DNA of 64,000 nucleotides from Oscillospiraceae bacterium. GTDB taxonomy: Bacteria > Bacillota > Clostridia > Saccharofermentanales > Saccharofermentanaceae. The translations under genes and the position numbers were made by a program. The notes under the pieces are model-generated. The model was not told the DNA's origin, searched no databases, and was given only the letters and a program-made list of their open reading frames with translations. Positions 40,567-49,641 of this stretch are shown here, in pieces. Numbering within the stretch: position 1 is the stretch's first letter; every line of letters begins with the position of its first letter. The DNA is taken from the NCBI GenBank assembly GCA_015069205.1, contig SVIZ01000008.1, positions 1-64,000 on the forward strand, in the 5' to 3' direction.

Positions 40567-41339
40567 TCAATTACCTCGTCGGCTAATTCCATGTACTTTT
40601 GAGCCAAAAGACAGGAACCGTTCTTATAGAATAAGCTGTGTCCGGTCATAGCCGTCGTTCCACCGACTACAGCTTTAGGAATAATAGACTTAAATATATG
40701 CATTTCATCTTGGTAATTTGCTGTAACAGCATCGATTACATTTTTGGTTTGAAGGGTGTGTGCTTCGGCAAAGGTGAATAGAATGCCCAAGATATTCAAA
40801 TCTCCATTAAGATAAGTCTTAACACCGGCTGCAGTTGTGAGAAGATCCATCAGTCCTTTGACTGCAAGTCCCTGGGTTTGAACCGGAATCAGTAAATGAT
40901 TTGCTGCCGTCATAGCGTTGACCGGAAGAACATTCAAAGAAGGCTGACAGTCAATAAGACAGTAATCATAGTCATTTTCAAAGATCTTAAGTAAAGACTT
41001 TAACTTATATTCACTGGCGATCGAAGATTGCATACGGTATTCGAGAGCTGCTAATTCGATACTGCAAGGAATGACATCGATACCTTCCTCGTGGTGAAGA
41101 ACTGATTTACGGATAGTATCGGTATAATCCTTATTATCCATTAAGTCTTCTAAAGCACCGTTGATGTTGTAGTGAGTTTCTTTTTCTTGGTAACCCAGAT
41201 GAGTTGTAGCATTTGCCTGTGGATCAAAATCTACCAAGAGCGCTTTGTATCCACGCTTAACCAGTGCAGCTCCGAGATTAACAGTAGTGGTAGTCTTTCC
41301 AACTCCGCCTTTTTGGTTAATTATCGCTATTGTATTCAT
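40533..41339 (-). CDS. parA: ParA/Soj-family partition ATPase
   Basis: The product has 268 residues. The deviant Walker A KGGVGKTTTTVNLG is at residues 10-23, LLVDFDPQANAT follows, and DYCLIDCQPSL is the Walker B region. All fit ParA/Soj of Gram-positive plasmids and ICEs. It works with ParB to keep circular copies of the element in dividing cells, which is useful if the ICE replicates after excision. Its C-terminus overlaps the ParB remnant. Confidence 0.92.
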   Translation of the reverse strand: MNTIAIINQKGGVGKTTTTVNLGAALVKRGYKALLVDFDPQANATTHLGYQEKETHYNINGALEDLMDNKDYTDTIRKSVLHHEEGIDVIPCSIELAALEYRMQSSIASEYKLKSLLKIFENDYDYCLIDCQPSLNVLPVNAMTAANHLLIPVQTQGLAVKGLMDLLTTAAGVKTYLNGDLNILGILFTFAEAHTLQTKNVIDAVTANYQDEMHIFKSIIPKAVVGGTTAMTGHSLFYKNGSCLLAQKYMELADEVIELTKTKPMEEL

Positions 41340-41351
41340 CGAAATACTCCT

Positions 41352-41858
41352 TCACAGTAATTTATTTTTCATTAAGAAAATCGCACATTTTCTTTCTCCG
41401 GATCTCAACAATGCACCGACATCTTCTTTCTCGATTCCCAGTTCTTCTGCAATATCTCGCTTATAGGCTGGTGGCAGAACGGATCCTTTTCTGCTAGCTG
41501 ACGGAAAGGGGTAGAACATCTTTAGTGCTATACCGATATCGTCATTCATGGAGTCGATATAAGCAGTAAGCTGTATTATTTGTTCTAATTCCTGCCATAA
41601 CGGTTCAGCTGCTTCTTTGTGTTTCTTTTCGAGATTTTCCAATTTCATCAACATCTGAATGTTCTTATCGTCAGGCTTACCATTTTTTTCGACTCTGTCA
41701 GCCTCGTAATCAATCACGTTTATAGCGGTTCGGAGCTCTTGAATCTGTTCAGCATAAAATGCGTCAAGTTCTTCAAGCTTCGCTACGTAATTCCACTTAT
41801 CACGCATCTTCGATAAGATGAATTGTGTCTGTTGTAAAATAGGTGCCGGGATAATCAT
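41352..41858 (-). CDS. Coiled-coil protein of unknown function
   Basis: The product has 168 residues. Residues 20-105 form charged helices with coiled-coil character (LENLEKKHKEAAEPLWQELE). The C-terminal part (KRDIAEELGIEKEDVGALLR) may be a small HTH. It overlaps the upstream gene by 4 bases and precedes parA by 12 bases. The operon suggests control of partition or copy number. Confidence 0.68.
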   Translation of the reverse strand: MIIPAPILQQTQFILSKMRDKWNYVAKLEELDAFYAEQIQELRTAINVIDYEADRVEKNGKPDDKNIQMLMKLENLEKKHKEAAEPLWQELEQIIQLTAYIDSMNDDIGIALKMFYPFPSASRKGSVLPPAYKRDIAEELGIEKEDVGALLRSGERKCAIFLMKNKLL

Positions 41859-42121
41859 TGTTCTGATAATTCTTCGTATAACTTTGCGAGCTCACGGTAA
41901 TGCTTGGCAATCTGCTTTTCGACGTCTCTTTTATTAGTGTTCTTAACCGTTTTGAATTGTTCAATGTGTTTATTGATCAATTCCCATTCTTTTAGGGTGA
42001 AATCTTTTCCGTCTCTTCTATCTATGCGGTCGTACACATAATTGCCGGATCTGTTAATTGTTCTTGCAATCTCACTGGCATTTTCGAAATATTCAAGTAA
42101 CCATTGGTTGTTTGTAGCCAT
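41855..42121 (-). CDS. Small HTH-like protein
   Basis: The product has 88 residues. ASEIARTINRSGNYVYDRID followed by LKEWELINKHIEQ looks like a compact helix-turn-helix. The C-terminal half is a Lys/Glu-rich helix. It starts directly after the previous stop (42122) and overlaps the next gene by ATGA. A regulator or DNA-binding accessory protein is likely. Confidence 0.65.
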   Translation of the reverse strand: MATNNQWLLEYFENASEIARTINRSGNYVYDRIDRRDGKDFTLKEWELINKHIEQFKTVKNTNKRDVEKQIAKHYRELAKLYEELSEQ

Positions 42122-42343
42122 TTAAGAGTCCCCCATAGCGTTTTCGTACTTACTTATGATTTCTGCAGCTTCAGCAATAACTAAAGAAGACTTTTCTTTA
42201 TTGCTATAACTCTCTGAGAGAATCAATGATAAAGTGGTAACAGAGATCTTGATGCCTCGTTTATTGAGCTGATTAAGTAGCCAGATCTTCGTCAGGTTAC
42301 ATTTTGCAAGCCGCGCTTTAATATCGGTTCCGGTTATTTCCAT
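42122..42343 (-). CDS. Cro/HTH-type small regulator
   Basis: The product has 73 residues. It begins TGTDIKARLAKCNLTKIWLLNQLNKRGI, a Cro-like HTH, and ends with a helix EAAEIISKYENAM. SD AAAGGAG fits the ATG at 42343. It is the first gene of the leftward maintenance operon and lies opposite the integrase gene, so it may regulate both. Its promoter contains a 12-base homopolymer. Confidence 0.7.
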   Translation of the reverse strand: MEITGTDIKARLAKCNLTKIWLLNQLNKRGIKISVTTLSLILSESYSNKEKSSLVIAEAAEIISKYENAMGDS

Positions 42344-42383
42344 TATGTTTTCTCCTTTCTTAAAAACGGAAAATCGTCAATAC

Positions 42384-42420
42384 TTGTATATTAAATGTTT
42401 TTTTTTTTTGTCTAGAATTT
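42384..42420 (-). promoter_or_regulatory. Promoter with poly-A spacer for maintenance operon
   Basis: On the minus strand TAGACA is followed by a run of A (12 A in all, 42398-42409) and then CATTTAATATACA. Candidate -10 elements TAATAT or TATACA lie 15 or 18 bases from TAGACA, either side of the optimal 17. One- or two-base slippage in the tract would change the spacing. Confidence 0.5.
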
Positions 42421-42553
42421 TGCATAAAATTTTGTTGATATTAGGCAAAAATAGTAAAAGTTGTTCGAAAATCGCCCTTGAAGTAGGTAGACACATAAAG
42501 CTGCTCTTTATAAATTTAAGGTAAATATATTTATAATATAAGGAGCTTAAAAT

Positions 42554-43624
42554 ATGCGCGAACCATTCTTTTCCAAAGGTCGATGGATCTACAGGGTAGA
42601 AAGAGATGATGGAATAGAAAAAACATTCACTTCTATCAAGGAAGGAATGGCCGGTAAGCGAGCAGTAATGAAAAGTGCTCGAAGATGGCTTGATGGTACA
42701 TATAAGCGTTCTGGTGGTCGTGTAAAGGAGTATTGGCCCTCTTTTCTTAGTTATTATAAAAACATTCACGGACGTGAAACTGAAGCATATCGCCTATATA
42801 AGCAAATCGGAGAAACGTATATTCTACCTAATTTAGGAAGATTAAAAGTAGATGATTTAAGATTTAAAGTACTGCAGAATTTCTTATTCGATCTTCGATT
42901 AAAGAACGGTAATATGCCGTCTAAGAAGACATATGGTGTAATAAGAGCCACTTTAAACCAATTTATAAGATATATGGCAGTCGTAGAAGAAGTCTGTGAA
43001 CCTTTTGCATTATCACTACTAACACCGCCACAAGCGACTGAAAAAAAGGAACGACTTATTTTACAGCCGAATGACGTAAAACGATTATTTAATATGGACG
43101 AGACCGATAGTCATTATGCTTTTGCTTTTCAGTTTTGTTTAGTAACAGGACTCAGGCCCGGTGAATTAGTAGGATTGAAGAAAAGCGACGTAGATCTAAA
43201 CCGAAATACTATTTCTGTTGTAAGATCAATAAATGAACGCGGTATTATAACATCCGGGAAAAATAAAAATGCTAACAGAACTTTTGTTTTAAATGAAATA
43301 GCAAGAGAAATAGTAAATAAACAGCTTAAATCCATCAATAATCTTAAAAGCGAATGGCTTTTTCCTGATGAGTATGGTCATTTTACAATGCAAATTCCCT
43401 TAAAAAAAGAATACTGGAGACTTGATTTACCTGGCACAGTATATTGCTTAAGGCATACTTTTGTCTCGCTTATGAAGTATATTAATCTATCTTCTATAAA
43501 GAGAACCATTGGGCATTCTGAAAGTATGCCTACCCTGGAAGTCTATTCTCACGTTATTGAAGGGGAGCAAGAAAACGACGCTGAAATAATAGGAAACGAG
43601 CTTCATCGTCGCCTTGGAATATAA
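42554..43624 (+). CDS. int: Tyrosine recombinase (integrase) of the ICE
   Basis: The product has 356 residues. An N-terminal SAM-like core-binding domain covers about 60-160. The catalytic domain has Arg in TGLRPGELVGL (about 200), the H-x-x-R box in YCLRHTFVSL (about 299), GHS in IGHSESM and the nucleophile Tyr in LEVYSHV (about 331). SD AAGGAG is 8 bases before ATG 42554. It ends about 100 bases before the candidate attR, the usual position. It should integrate the element downstream of tRNA-Asn and, with an excisionase, excise it. No clear Xis gene was found; a small HTH protein at 41855 or 42122 could fill this role. Confidence 0.93.
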   Translation: MREPFFSKGRWIYRVERDDGIEKTFTSIKEGMAGKRAVMKSARRWLDGTYKRSGGRVKEYWPSFLSYYKNIHGRETEAYRLYKQIGETYILPNLGRLKVDDLRFKVLQNFLFDLRLKNGNMPSKKTYGVIRATLNQFIRYMAVVEEVCEPFALSLLTPPQATEKKERLILQPNDVKRLFNMDETDSHYAFAFQFCLVTGLRPGELVGLKKSDVDLNRNTISVVRSINERGIITSGKNKNANRTFVLNEIAREIVNKQLKSINNLKSEWLFPDEYGHFTMQIPLKKEYWRLDLPGTVYCLRHTFVSLMKYINLSSIKRTIGHSESMPTLEVYSHVIEGEQENDAEIIGNELHRRLGI

Positions 43625-43670
43625 GCTTTGAAGAAGTTACTATTTTTATTGAAGGTGCTTTTTTATGTGC

Positions 43671-43721
43671 TTCATTTCAAAAATCGCCCTTTATTTTTTC
43701 ACGAAATTACCACTGGTGAGA
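43671..43721 (-). repeat. Right-end copy of the GTGGTAATTTCG repeat
   Basis: The segment TTCATTTCAAAAATCGCCCT through TTACCACTGGTGAGA is the inverted counterpart of 38560-38610. It lies 8 bases inside attR and 50 bases after the integrase stop, where an integrase arm site could lie. AAAATCGCCCTT also occurs at about 42467 in front of int. Confidence 0.6.
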
Positions 43722-43729
43722 TTATCTTT

Positions 43730-43751
43730 GTTAAGTTTAAGTTAAGGTTTA
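43730..43751 (+). repeat. Candidate attR, right copy of 22-bp direct repeat
   Basis: Exact copy of 286-307. Immediately to its right GGTTAAGGTTCC and then chromosomal sequence leading to a DUF975 gene are seen; to the left is the repeat at 43671-43721 and the integrase. It marks the right border of the ICE. Confidence 0.75.
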
Positions 43752-43849
43752 CCGATTTTGAGGTTAAGGTTCCATGCGTAGAATGATAAACGTAAGGGAT
43801 GGAAACCTACGGAATAGAATAACTTAAATATAGGAAAGAGGTCGCAAAT

Positions 43850-44677
43850 ATGTGGACAAGGAAAAGTGTAAAGCAAAGAGGTAAGAAAGTTTTTTACCTG
43901 AATTATTGGAAGTGTGTTCTTGTAGCGCTCATCCTCTGCTTCGTAATCGGAGCAACTGGCGGAAGCAGTAGCGGCGGAAGTTACTCGATCCCTGCACTCA
44001 CGCAACAGATTACAAGTTCAGATTCTGATAGTGATATTGATACAGATATTGATTCTGATACAGACTTTGATCTTCAGGTAGATCTTGATGGAGACGGAGT
44101 AAACGATATCGATTCAACTGTTGATAAGGATCAGGCAGTAGAATTTGCAGTAGGAGCATTTATTGCAGCATTTGTTGTCGGATTGATCATATCGGTCATT
44201 ATCGGAGCCTTCGCACTCGCATTCAAGTATCTGCTCCTCACACCGTTTGAATACGGATGCAGGAAGTTCTTCCGGAAAAATCTTGATGAACCTGCTAAGC
44301 TCAGCAACATCGTATATGTTTTCGATTCACACTATAAGAATGTCGTAAAGACAGCATTCCTGAGAGATCTTTTCATCTGGCTCTGGAGCTTGCTCTTCGT
44401 CATTCCCGGAATCATCAAGAGCTACGAGTACAGACTGGTTCCTTATATCGTCAGCGAGAATCCTAACATCAACTACAAGGATGCTTTGGCTGAGAGCAAG
44501 AAGCTTATGCAGGGCAACAAGTGGAAGTCATTCGTACTTGACCTTTCATTCATTGGCTGGGATATCCTCTCACTCATGACATGGGGTTTCCTCGATATCT
44601 TCTTCGTTGGACCTTACAAGGCTTCAACAGATGCAGCACTCTATGAGACATTGAAGTACGGCATCGATGCAAAGTAA
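43850..44677 (+). CDS. DUF975-family membrane protein
   Basis: The product has 275 residues. It matches the DUF975 pattern in Clostridia: an N-terminal VLVALILCFVIGATGG helix, a long Asp/Ser-rich loop, helices at about 100-130 and 165-190 (FIWLWSLLFVIPGIIKSYEY) and conserved YIVSENPNINYKDALAESK then LMQGNKWKSFVL. Function unknown. SD AAAGAGG. It is the first chromosomal gene right of the ICE. Its loop contains DIDTDIDSDTDFD, which is internal and unrelated to the ICE tails. Confidence 0.82.
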   Translation: MWTRKSVKQRGKKVFYLNYWKCVLVALILCFVIGATGGSSSGGSYSIPALTQQITSSDSDSDIDTDIDSDTDFDLQVDLDGDGVNDIDSTVDKDQAVEFAVGAFIAAFVVGLIISVIIGAFALAFKYLLLTPFEYGCRKFFRKNLDEPAKLSNIVYVFDSHYKNVVKTAFLRDLFIWLWSLLFVIPGIIKSYEYRLVPYIVSENPNINYKDALAESKKLMQGNKWKSFVLDLSFIGWDILSLMTWGFLDIFFVGPYKASTDAALYETLKYGIDAK

Positions 44678-44758
44678 TACAGGGAATAAGATAGGAATAG
44701 AAGCGGAATAGGGATAGAAGCGGAAAATCGGGAATAGGAATAGAGTATAATAAAGGAC

Positions 44759-44784
44759 ACCGGAGGAGATTCGTCTCCTCCGGT
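44759..44784 (+). promoter_or_regulatory. Strong hairpin upstream of response regulator gene
   Basis: ACCGGAGGAGA and TCTCCTCCGGT form an 11-bp stem with a TTCG loop. No T tract follows. It lies 24 bases before ATG 44808. The preceding stretch (44690-44745) carries short GGAATAGG/GGATAGAAGCGG repeats. It could be an end-of-transcript structure of the DUF975 gene or affect translation of the regulator. Confidence 0.55.
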
Positions 44785-44807
44785 CGACTTTGGAAACGGA
44801 GAGATTT

Positions 44808-45491
44808 ATGGGATACAAGGTTTTGATAGCAGATGATGAGATGGAGATCAGGAATCTCTTAAGGCTCTATCTCGAGAATGACGGCTTCTCGGTAAAAGAA
44901 GTTGCTTCAGGTGATGCTGTAATGCCTGAAATGACAGCGTTCAAGCCTGATATCATCCTATTGGATGTCATGATGCCCGGCAAAGACGGAATCCATGTTC
45001 TTAAGGATATAAGAGAGATAAGCAATGTTCCAGTCATGATTATTTCCGCCAAAACAGCTGATGTTGAGAGAATATTAGGTCTCAATGTAGGTGCCGACGA
45101 TTATATCTGCAAACCGTTCAATCCTTTGGAAGTCGTTGCCAGGGTCAAATCTAATTTAAGAAGATTCTATGCTTTGGGTGGCGGCGAAGAGAAGTCAGAG
45201 AAGATGACTCTGGGCGATCTTGAACTCGATATTGATAAATGTCTTCTTATAAGAGCGGGTGAGCCGATCGAGCTTACATCTGTCGAATATAAGATAATGG
45301 AACTTCTCATGAAGCACCCGGGAAAAGTTTTCACCAAGCAGCAGATCTATGAGTATGCCTGGGGCGAGGATTATTTCGTTGCAGACAATAACATCATGGT
45401 CGCAATAAGCAAACTCAGGACAAAACTTGATGAGGATCCTTCAAAATACATCAAAACGCTCAGAGGACTGGGATACAGGCTGGAGGCCTGA
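44808..45491 (+). CDS. OmpR-family response regulator
   Basis: The product has 227 residues. The receiver has the acidic pocket DDE (8-10), the phospho-Asp in ILLDVMMPGKDG and Lys in YICKPFNP. A winged-helix output domain follows (TSVEYKIMELLMKHPGKVF, ending LRGLGYRLEA). SD GGAGAG fits ATG 44808. The cognate kinase gene starts 50 bases later; the gap holds TGTAAC-ATT-GTTACA, a possible operator. Confidence 0.92.
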   Translation: MGYKVLIADDEMEIRNLLRLYLENDGFSVKEVASGDAVMPEMTAFKPDIILLDVMMPGKDGIHVLKDIREISNVPVMIISAKTADVERILGLNVGADDYICKPFNPLEVVARVKSNLRRFYALGGGEEKSEKMTLGDLELDIDKCLLIRAGEPIELTSVEYKIMELLMKHPGKVFTKQQIYEYAWGEDYFVADNNIMVAISKLRTKLDEDPSKYIKTLRGLGYRLEA

Positions 45492-45540
45492 ATATCAAGG
45501 ATTACAGGGTAATGTAACATTGTTACAAAGGGGATAAACG

Positions 45541-46767
45541 ATGGGAAAAAGTCAGAAAAGCAACGAGAAACAGTTAAAGGGTCTGATACTTTCAAGATTC
45601 TTTTTCGTGCTCGTGATAGTGAGCATGGTTGAGCTCATTGTCGTTGCTTTGACGAACACATATCTTATCCCTAATCTTGTGAAGATCATGAAATACGATT
45701 CCGTAATTCAGGTAAATGGTGCGGAAGGATTATTCATAATCGTATTTGTTCTTATAATGACGCTGCTCGCAAATAAGATCTTTCCAACATTGAAAATATC
45801 TCCGGTAGATGTAAATAACTTTCTTGAAGGAATATTGGTAAGGCACGGATTTTATGGTACAGATGCCGCAGAAGCGACTGAGACGATAAGAATAATAACC
45901 GAACATCCTACGATTTTATTGTCATTGTTAGGCTCATTTCTTTTAGTTGTTCTCATACTCATAACTCCTTATGTGATCGGCGGAATCGCTTATGCAATAT
46001 CCATAGCGAAAAGTATCAGAAGGTATGAACGTGAAAAAGAGATCGAACGCCGCAAGGAAGAAGAGAGAAGATACCTCATGATCTCCAATATCGTTCATGA
46101 CCTGAAGACACCCATGACGACTGTTTACGGCTATGCCAAGGCATTAAATGACGGTGTCGTTCCGAAGGGTAAAGAAGCTGAATATCACGAAGCGATAATG
46201 AATAAGACTAACAGGATGAATGAAGTCATTGCGCTTCTTTTGGACTACGTAAAACTCGACAGCGAAGGCTTCACGATAAAGAAAGCACGTATCGATATAT
46301 GTGAGCTAGTCAGGTCATGCTGCGCGCTCAGTTTTACTGATATAGAGGATGCAGGAGACGAGATAGATGTTGATATCCCGGAACGCCCTATATTCATTAA
46401 TGCGGATAAGATCCAGCTTTCGCGTGTAATTACGAATCTCATAACGAATGCAATGCGTCATAATCCGGAAGGCACGAAGATAAAAGTGGCTGTCACGTCG
46501 GATTCTGTCTCAACGGCTGATGATGTCAGGATTTTCGTTGCGGATTCGGGAGATGAGATACCGTCACCTTTACGCGACCAGATCTTTGACCCGTTCGTAA
46601 CAGGTGATGAATCAAGAGCATCAGGCGCCGGAACGGGACTCGGTCTCGCGCTTTCAAATAAGATCTGTGATATGCACGGATATACCATAAAGCTTGTTCA
46701 GATGCCTGAGATACAAAGATACCACCTGGGAGACGGGTATCAGAAGGTTTTTGTTATAGCGACATAA
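45541..46767 (+). CDS. Sensor histidine kinase
   Basis: The product has 408 residues. Two membrane helices (about 15-36 and 125-155) flank a short extracytoplasmic region with a second hydrophobic stretch. The H-box is ISNIVHDLKTPMTTVYGYAK (His about 185) and the ATPase has N-box LITNAMRHNPEGT and G-box GAGTGLGLALSN. It should phosphorylate the 44808 regulator. The ligand is unknown. Confidence 0.92.
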   Translation: MGKSQKSNEKQLKGLILSRFFFVLVIVSMVELIVVALTNTYLIPNLVKIMKYDSVIQVNGAEGLFIIVFVLIMTLLANKIFPTLKISPVDVNNFLEGILVRHGFYGTDAAEATETIRIITEHPTILLSLLGSFLLVVLILITPYVIGGIAYAISIAKSIRRYEREKEIERRKEEERRYLMISNIVHDLKTPMTTVYGYAKALNDGVVPKGKEAEYHEAIMNKTNRMNEVIALLLDYVKLDSEGFTIKKARIDICELVRSCCALSFTDIEDAGDEIDVDIPERPIFINADKIQLSRVITNLITNAMRHNPEGTKIKVAVTSDSVSTADDVRIFVADSGDEIPSPLRDQIFDPFVTGDESRASGAGTGLGLALSNKICDMHGYTIKLVQMPEIQRYHLGDGYQKVFVIAT

Positions 46768-46822
46768 AGTTTGTTTTGAAGTAAAATAATCAGGTGGAAC
46801 TAAAGGGATAGGGGTAACACAC

Positions 46823-47680
46823 ATGAGATTTATTAAGCGACATTATTCAATGACAATCTGCATTATGCTTCTTGCCATGCTCATGTTTTTATGTTCATGT
46901 AGTATCTCCGGCAAGAGAGAACTTATAGGTTTTGCAGTGAATCATTACGGAGACTGCAAATTACTAAGAGAAGAACACAAAGGCTCAGGTAACGACGAGT
47001 ACCGCACAGTATATTTGCAGGATAAGGAAACAGGCGTCGAATACAAAGTAACTTCGAGCTTTCAGAATATTAACGTCGACGGCAGCAGCTTCGGATATGT
47101 AAATGATATCAGTTCCAATTTTGAGGTGGAATACGTTGATTACCTGTCTTCAGAGGCTGACAAAAAGATCAGTTCTCTTGAAAGAGATTACGGCTGCTAT
47201 TTTGTGTTTTCTGTAGATTCGATCGACATTTATTTTGATAACCGCGTAGAAATTGATACGGCATTCGATGCGGCAGAAAGCTGCGATGACATTCTTGCAG
47301 ATATTGATGTTAAGGAAATGCGGCCTGTTCTTTATAACCTCTATGCAGATAAGGCATATCTGGGCTGCTACGAAGCAGACAGTAAAACTGCAAATGCATC
47401 AAATACATATAACGTTATCGATTATGTCCATGAGAATTACGATCCGGATGCAGAATATCTGGACTCGCTCGGAGCTTTTGCCAGTGAGTTTTTGACACAC
47501 GAAGAAGTAGATAAACTGTTTCCCGGGCATGATGGTACGCCCGGTGGAACTGCATACTATTTCAAGGATTCAGACGGAGACATTTTTGTTGCCATAGATC
47601 TTAAAGATTTCGGTGCCGATAAGAACGAGATCCGTTTATACCGTGATACCTCAAGGGGTATGGAAGAAATCGTTATTTAA
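46823..47680 (+). CDS. Lipoprotein between two two-component systems
   Basis: The product has 285 residues. Its signal peptide ends in the lipobox MFLCSC. The mature part is rich in Asp and Tyr and has no recognised domain. It lies 55 bases after one kinase gene and 9 bases before another regulator gene, so it may be a sensor partner or target of either system. Confidence 0.72.
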   Translation: MRFIKRHYSMTICIMLLAMLMFLCSCSISGKRELIGFAVNHYGDCKLLREEHKGSGNDEYRTVYLQDKETGVEYKVTSSFQNINVDGSSFGYVNDISSNFEVEYVDYLSSEADKKISSLERDYGCYFVFSVDSIDIYFDNRVEIDTAFDAAESCDDILADIDVKEMRPVLYNLYADKAYLGCYEADSKTANASNTYNVIDYVHENYDPDAEYLDSLGAFASEFLTHEEVDKLFPGHDGTPGGTAYYFKDSDGDIFVAIDLKDFGADKNEIRLYRDTSRGMEEIVI

Positions 47681-47689
47681 GGAGTTCGC

Positions 47690-48391
47690 ATGAGGTACGA
47701 TTGTCTGATAATCGATGATGAAAAAGAACTTGCAGATAACACCTGTGAGTATTTTAACATGTTTGAAGTAAAGACCGCTGCAGTCTATTCAAGTGCTGAA
47801 GCAAATGCTTTCTTAAGCAGCAACGAACCTGCACTTGTTTTGCTTGATATAAACCTTTCCGACGGCAGCGGATTCGAACTCTGCAAAAAGATAAGGCAGA
47901 CACTTAATATCCCGATACTTTTCATCTCTGCCAGAAACACTGATGACGATAAGATAATCGCACTTAACATCGGAGGCGACGACTACATCGAAAAGCCTTA
48001 TTCTCTGGGCGTTTTACTTGCAAAGGTCAAAGTCGTCCTCAAGCGTTTTTCGAATGTAGCTGATAGCGACAATTCCAAAAAGGAAGGCTTCGATGACGGA
48101 TATTTGAAACTTGATCTGGTCAACAAGACTGTGTTCGTAAACGGAGAAGAAAAGAAGATCACATCGATCGAATTAAAGCTTCTTGAATATCTCGTCGAAA
48201 ACAAAAACAGGCTCGTTACCAAGAACGAGATCTTCGATAAAGTGTGGAACGATAAGTTCACGACTGACGGCACATTGAATGTGCACATCAGAAAGATAAG
48301 AGAAGCAATTGAAAAGGATCCTCAAGATCCGAAGTACATCGTAACCGTCTGGAAAGAAGGTTATAAATTCGTAACTGCCGGAGATAATTAA
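47690..48391 (+). CDS. OmpR-family response regulator (BceR/VanR type)
   Basis: The product has 233 residues. The receiver has IIDDEKELADNT, phospho-Asp in LVLLDINLSDGSG and Lys in YIEKPYSLG. The output winged helix reads TSIELKLLEYLVENKNRLV, then NVHIRKIREAIE and VWKEGYKFV. SD AAGGAG. It overlaps the next kinase gene by one base (TAATG). Through position it may control the ABC exporter at 50491, upstream of which repeated TTTAAG sites are seen. Confidence 0.92.
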   Translation: MRYDCLIIDDEKELADNTCEYFNMFEVKTAAVYSSAEANAFLSSNEPALVLLDINLSDGSGFELCKKIRQTLNIPILFISARNTDDDKIIALNIGGDDYIEKPYSLGVLLAKVKVVLKRFSNVADSDNSKKEGFDDGYLKLDLVNKTVFVNGEEKKITSIELKLLEYLVENKNRLVTKNEIFDKVWNDKFTTDGTLNVHIRKIREAIEKDPQDPKYIVTVWKEGYKFVTAGDN

Positions 48392-49641
48392 TGAAAAAAG
48401 CTCCGTTTATCGTTCTTCTGATCGTTACCTTTATTGCCGAAGCTCTGGCATGTTTTTTTCTGACGACAAGGATCAAGGATATCAAGACAGATCCTGTCAT
48501 GGTAAACGAGTGTATGCATTCGATATCTGATAACTACGGTGATCCATCAAAGTACAATAAACAACTTGATTATGTCGTAATTGATAACGATGGAAATCTT
48601 GTATATAAGACAAAAGACGGCTTAAGCGAATCAGTTAATGAAGCAATAAAGACCAGAGGTCTCATCATCGATCTTGAGATAGACGGAGAGGTAGTGGGAA
48701 AGGTTATTTTCGACTACAGCATGGACGAGCAGATAGAAGGTTTTAAAAATAATATCGTCATCGGTTTTGTTCTGATCGGAAGCCTACAGGTAGTGATAAT
48801 CATCGCTTGGTATGTCTATCTGAAAAAGACGATGATAACTCCTTTCAAAAAACTCAGTTCTTTTGCGTCAAGAGTTGCAGAAGGTAATCTCGATCTGCCT
48901 CTTGAGATGGACAAAGGACATGTTTTCGGTGAGTTCACGGAGAGCTTTGATATCATGAGATCCGAACTTAAAAAAGCGCGTATCGCAGAGAAAAAAGCTA
49001 GTGACGACAAGAAGGAAATGGTCGCAAAATTATCTCACGATATCAAGACTCCTGTCGCATCGATCAAGTCGACATCCGAGATCGGAATGGCGATCACAAA
49101 AGAAGAACGCACCAAGGAAATGTTCGGTGTTATCAACGATAAGACAGACCAGATAAAAGCACTCGTCGATAACCTCTTCACATCAAGCGTACAGGACATT
49201 ACCGAGATCGAAGTCAATCCCGGCCAGCAGCCTTCAGAGATCATCACAACGCTTATCAAGAACTCTGATTATCTTAACCGTGCAGGTAAGTATGAGATAC
49301 CTGAATGCAGCGTTTATTTTGACAAGTTAAGACTTCAGCAGGTGTTCGACAACATCTTCATGAACTCATATAAATATGCTGATACCGACATGAGTGTCGC
49401 ATCTGAAATAAGCGGTGATTATCTCGTCATTAGAGTCAGTGATGAAGGCCCCGGAGTTAAGGAAGAAGAGATCCCTCTGCTTAAGGAAAAATACAGAAGA
49501 GGCAGCAACACAAACGAAAAAGACGGTGCGGGTTTGGGTCTCTATCTTGCGAACTATTTCATGGAAAAGATGGACGGCCAGTTAGGACTCAAGAATCTGG
49601 ATAAGGGATTTGAAGTTGCGGTTTATCTCAGACTGGTCTGA
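48391..49641 (+). CDS. Sensor histidine kinase with HAMP domain
   Basis: The product has 416 residues. Membrane helices are at 4-26 and about 124-146 with a small extracytoplasmic domain between. A HAMP-like linker follows, then the H-box KLSHDIKTPVASIKST (His about 216), N-box FMNSYKYADTDM and G-box GAGLGLYLANYF. It pairs with the 47690 regulator. Confidence 0.92.
   Translation: MKKAPFIVLLIVTFIAEALACFFLTTRIKDIKTDPVMVNECMHSISDNYGDPSKYNKQLDYVVIDNDGNLVYKTKDGLSESVNEAIKTRGLIIDLEIDGEVVGKVIFDYSMDEQIEGFKNNIVIGFVLIGSLQVVIIIAWYVYLKKTMITPFKKLSSFASRVAEGNLDLPLEMDKGHVFGEFTESFDIMRSELKKARIAEKKASDDKKEMVAKLSHDIKTPVASIKSTSEIGMAITKEERTKEMFGVINDKTDQIKALVDNLFTSSVQDITEIEVNPGQQPSEIITTLIKNSDYLNRAGKYEIPECSVYFDKLRLQQVFDNIFMNSYKYADTDMSVASEISGDYLVIRVSDEGPGVKEEEIPLLKEKYRRGSNTNEKDGAGLGLYLANYFMEKMDGQLGLKNLDKGFEVAVYLRLV

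Noticed and set aside
43980..44110. DIDTDIDSD stretch in the DUF975 protein as another example of the ICE tail
   Set aside because: It is internal, in a chromosomal gene outside the att repeats, and not C-terminal.
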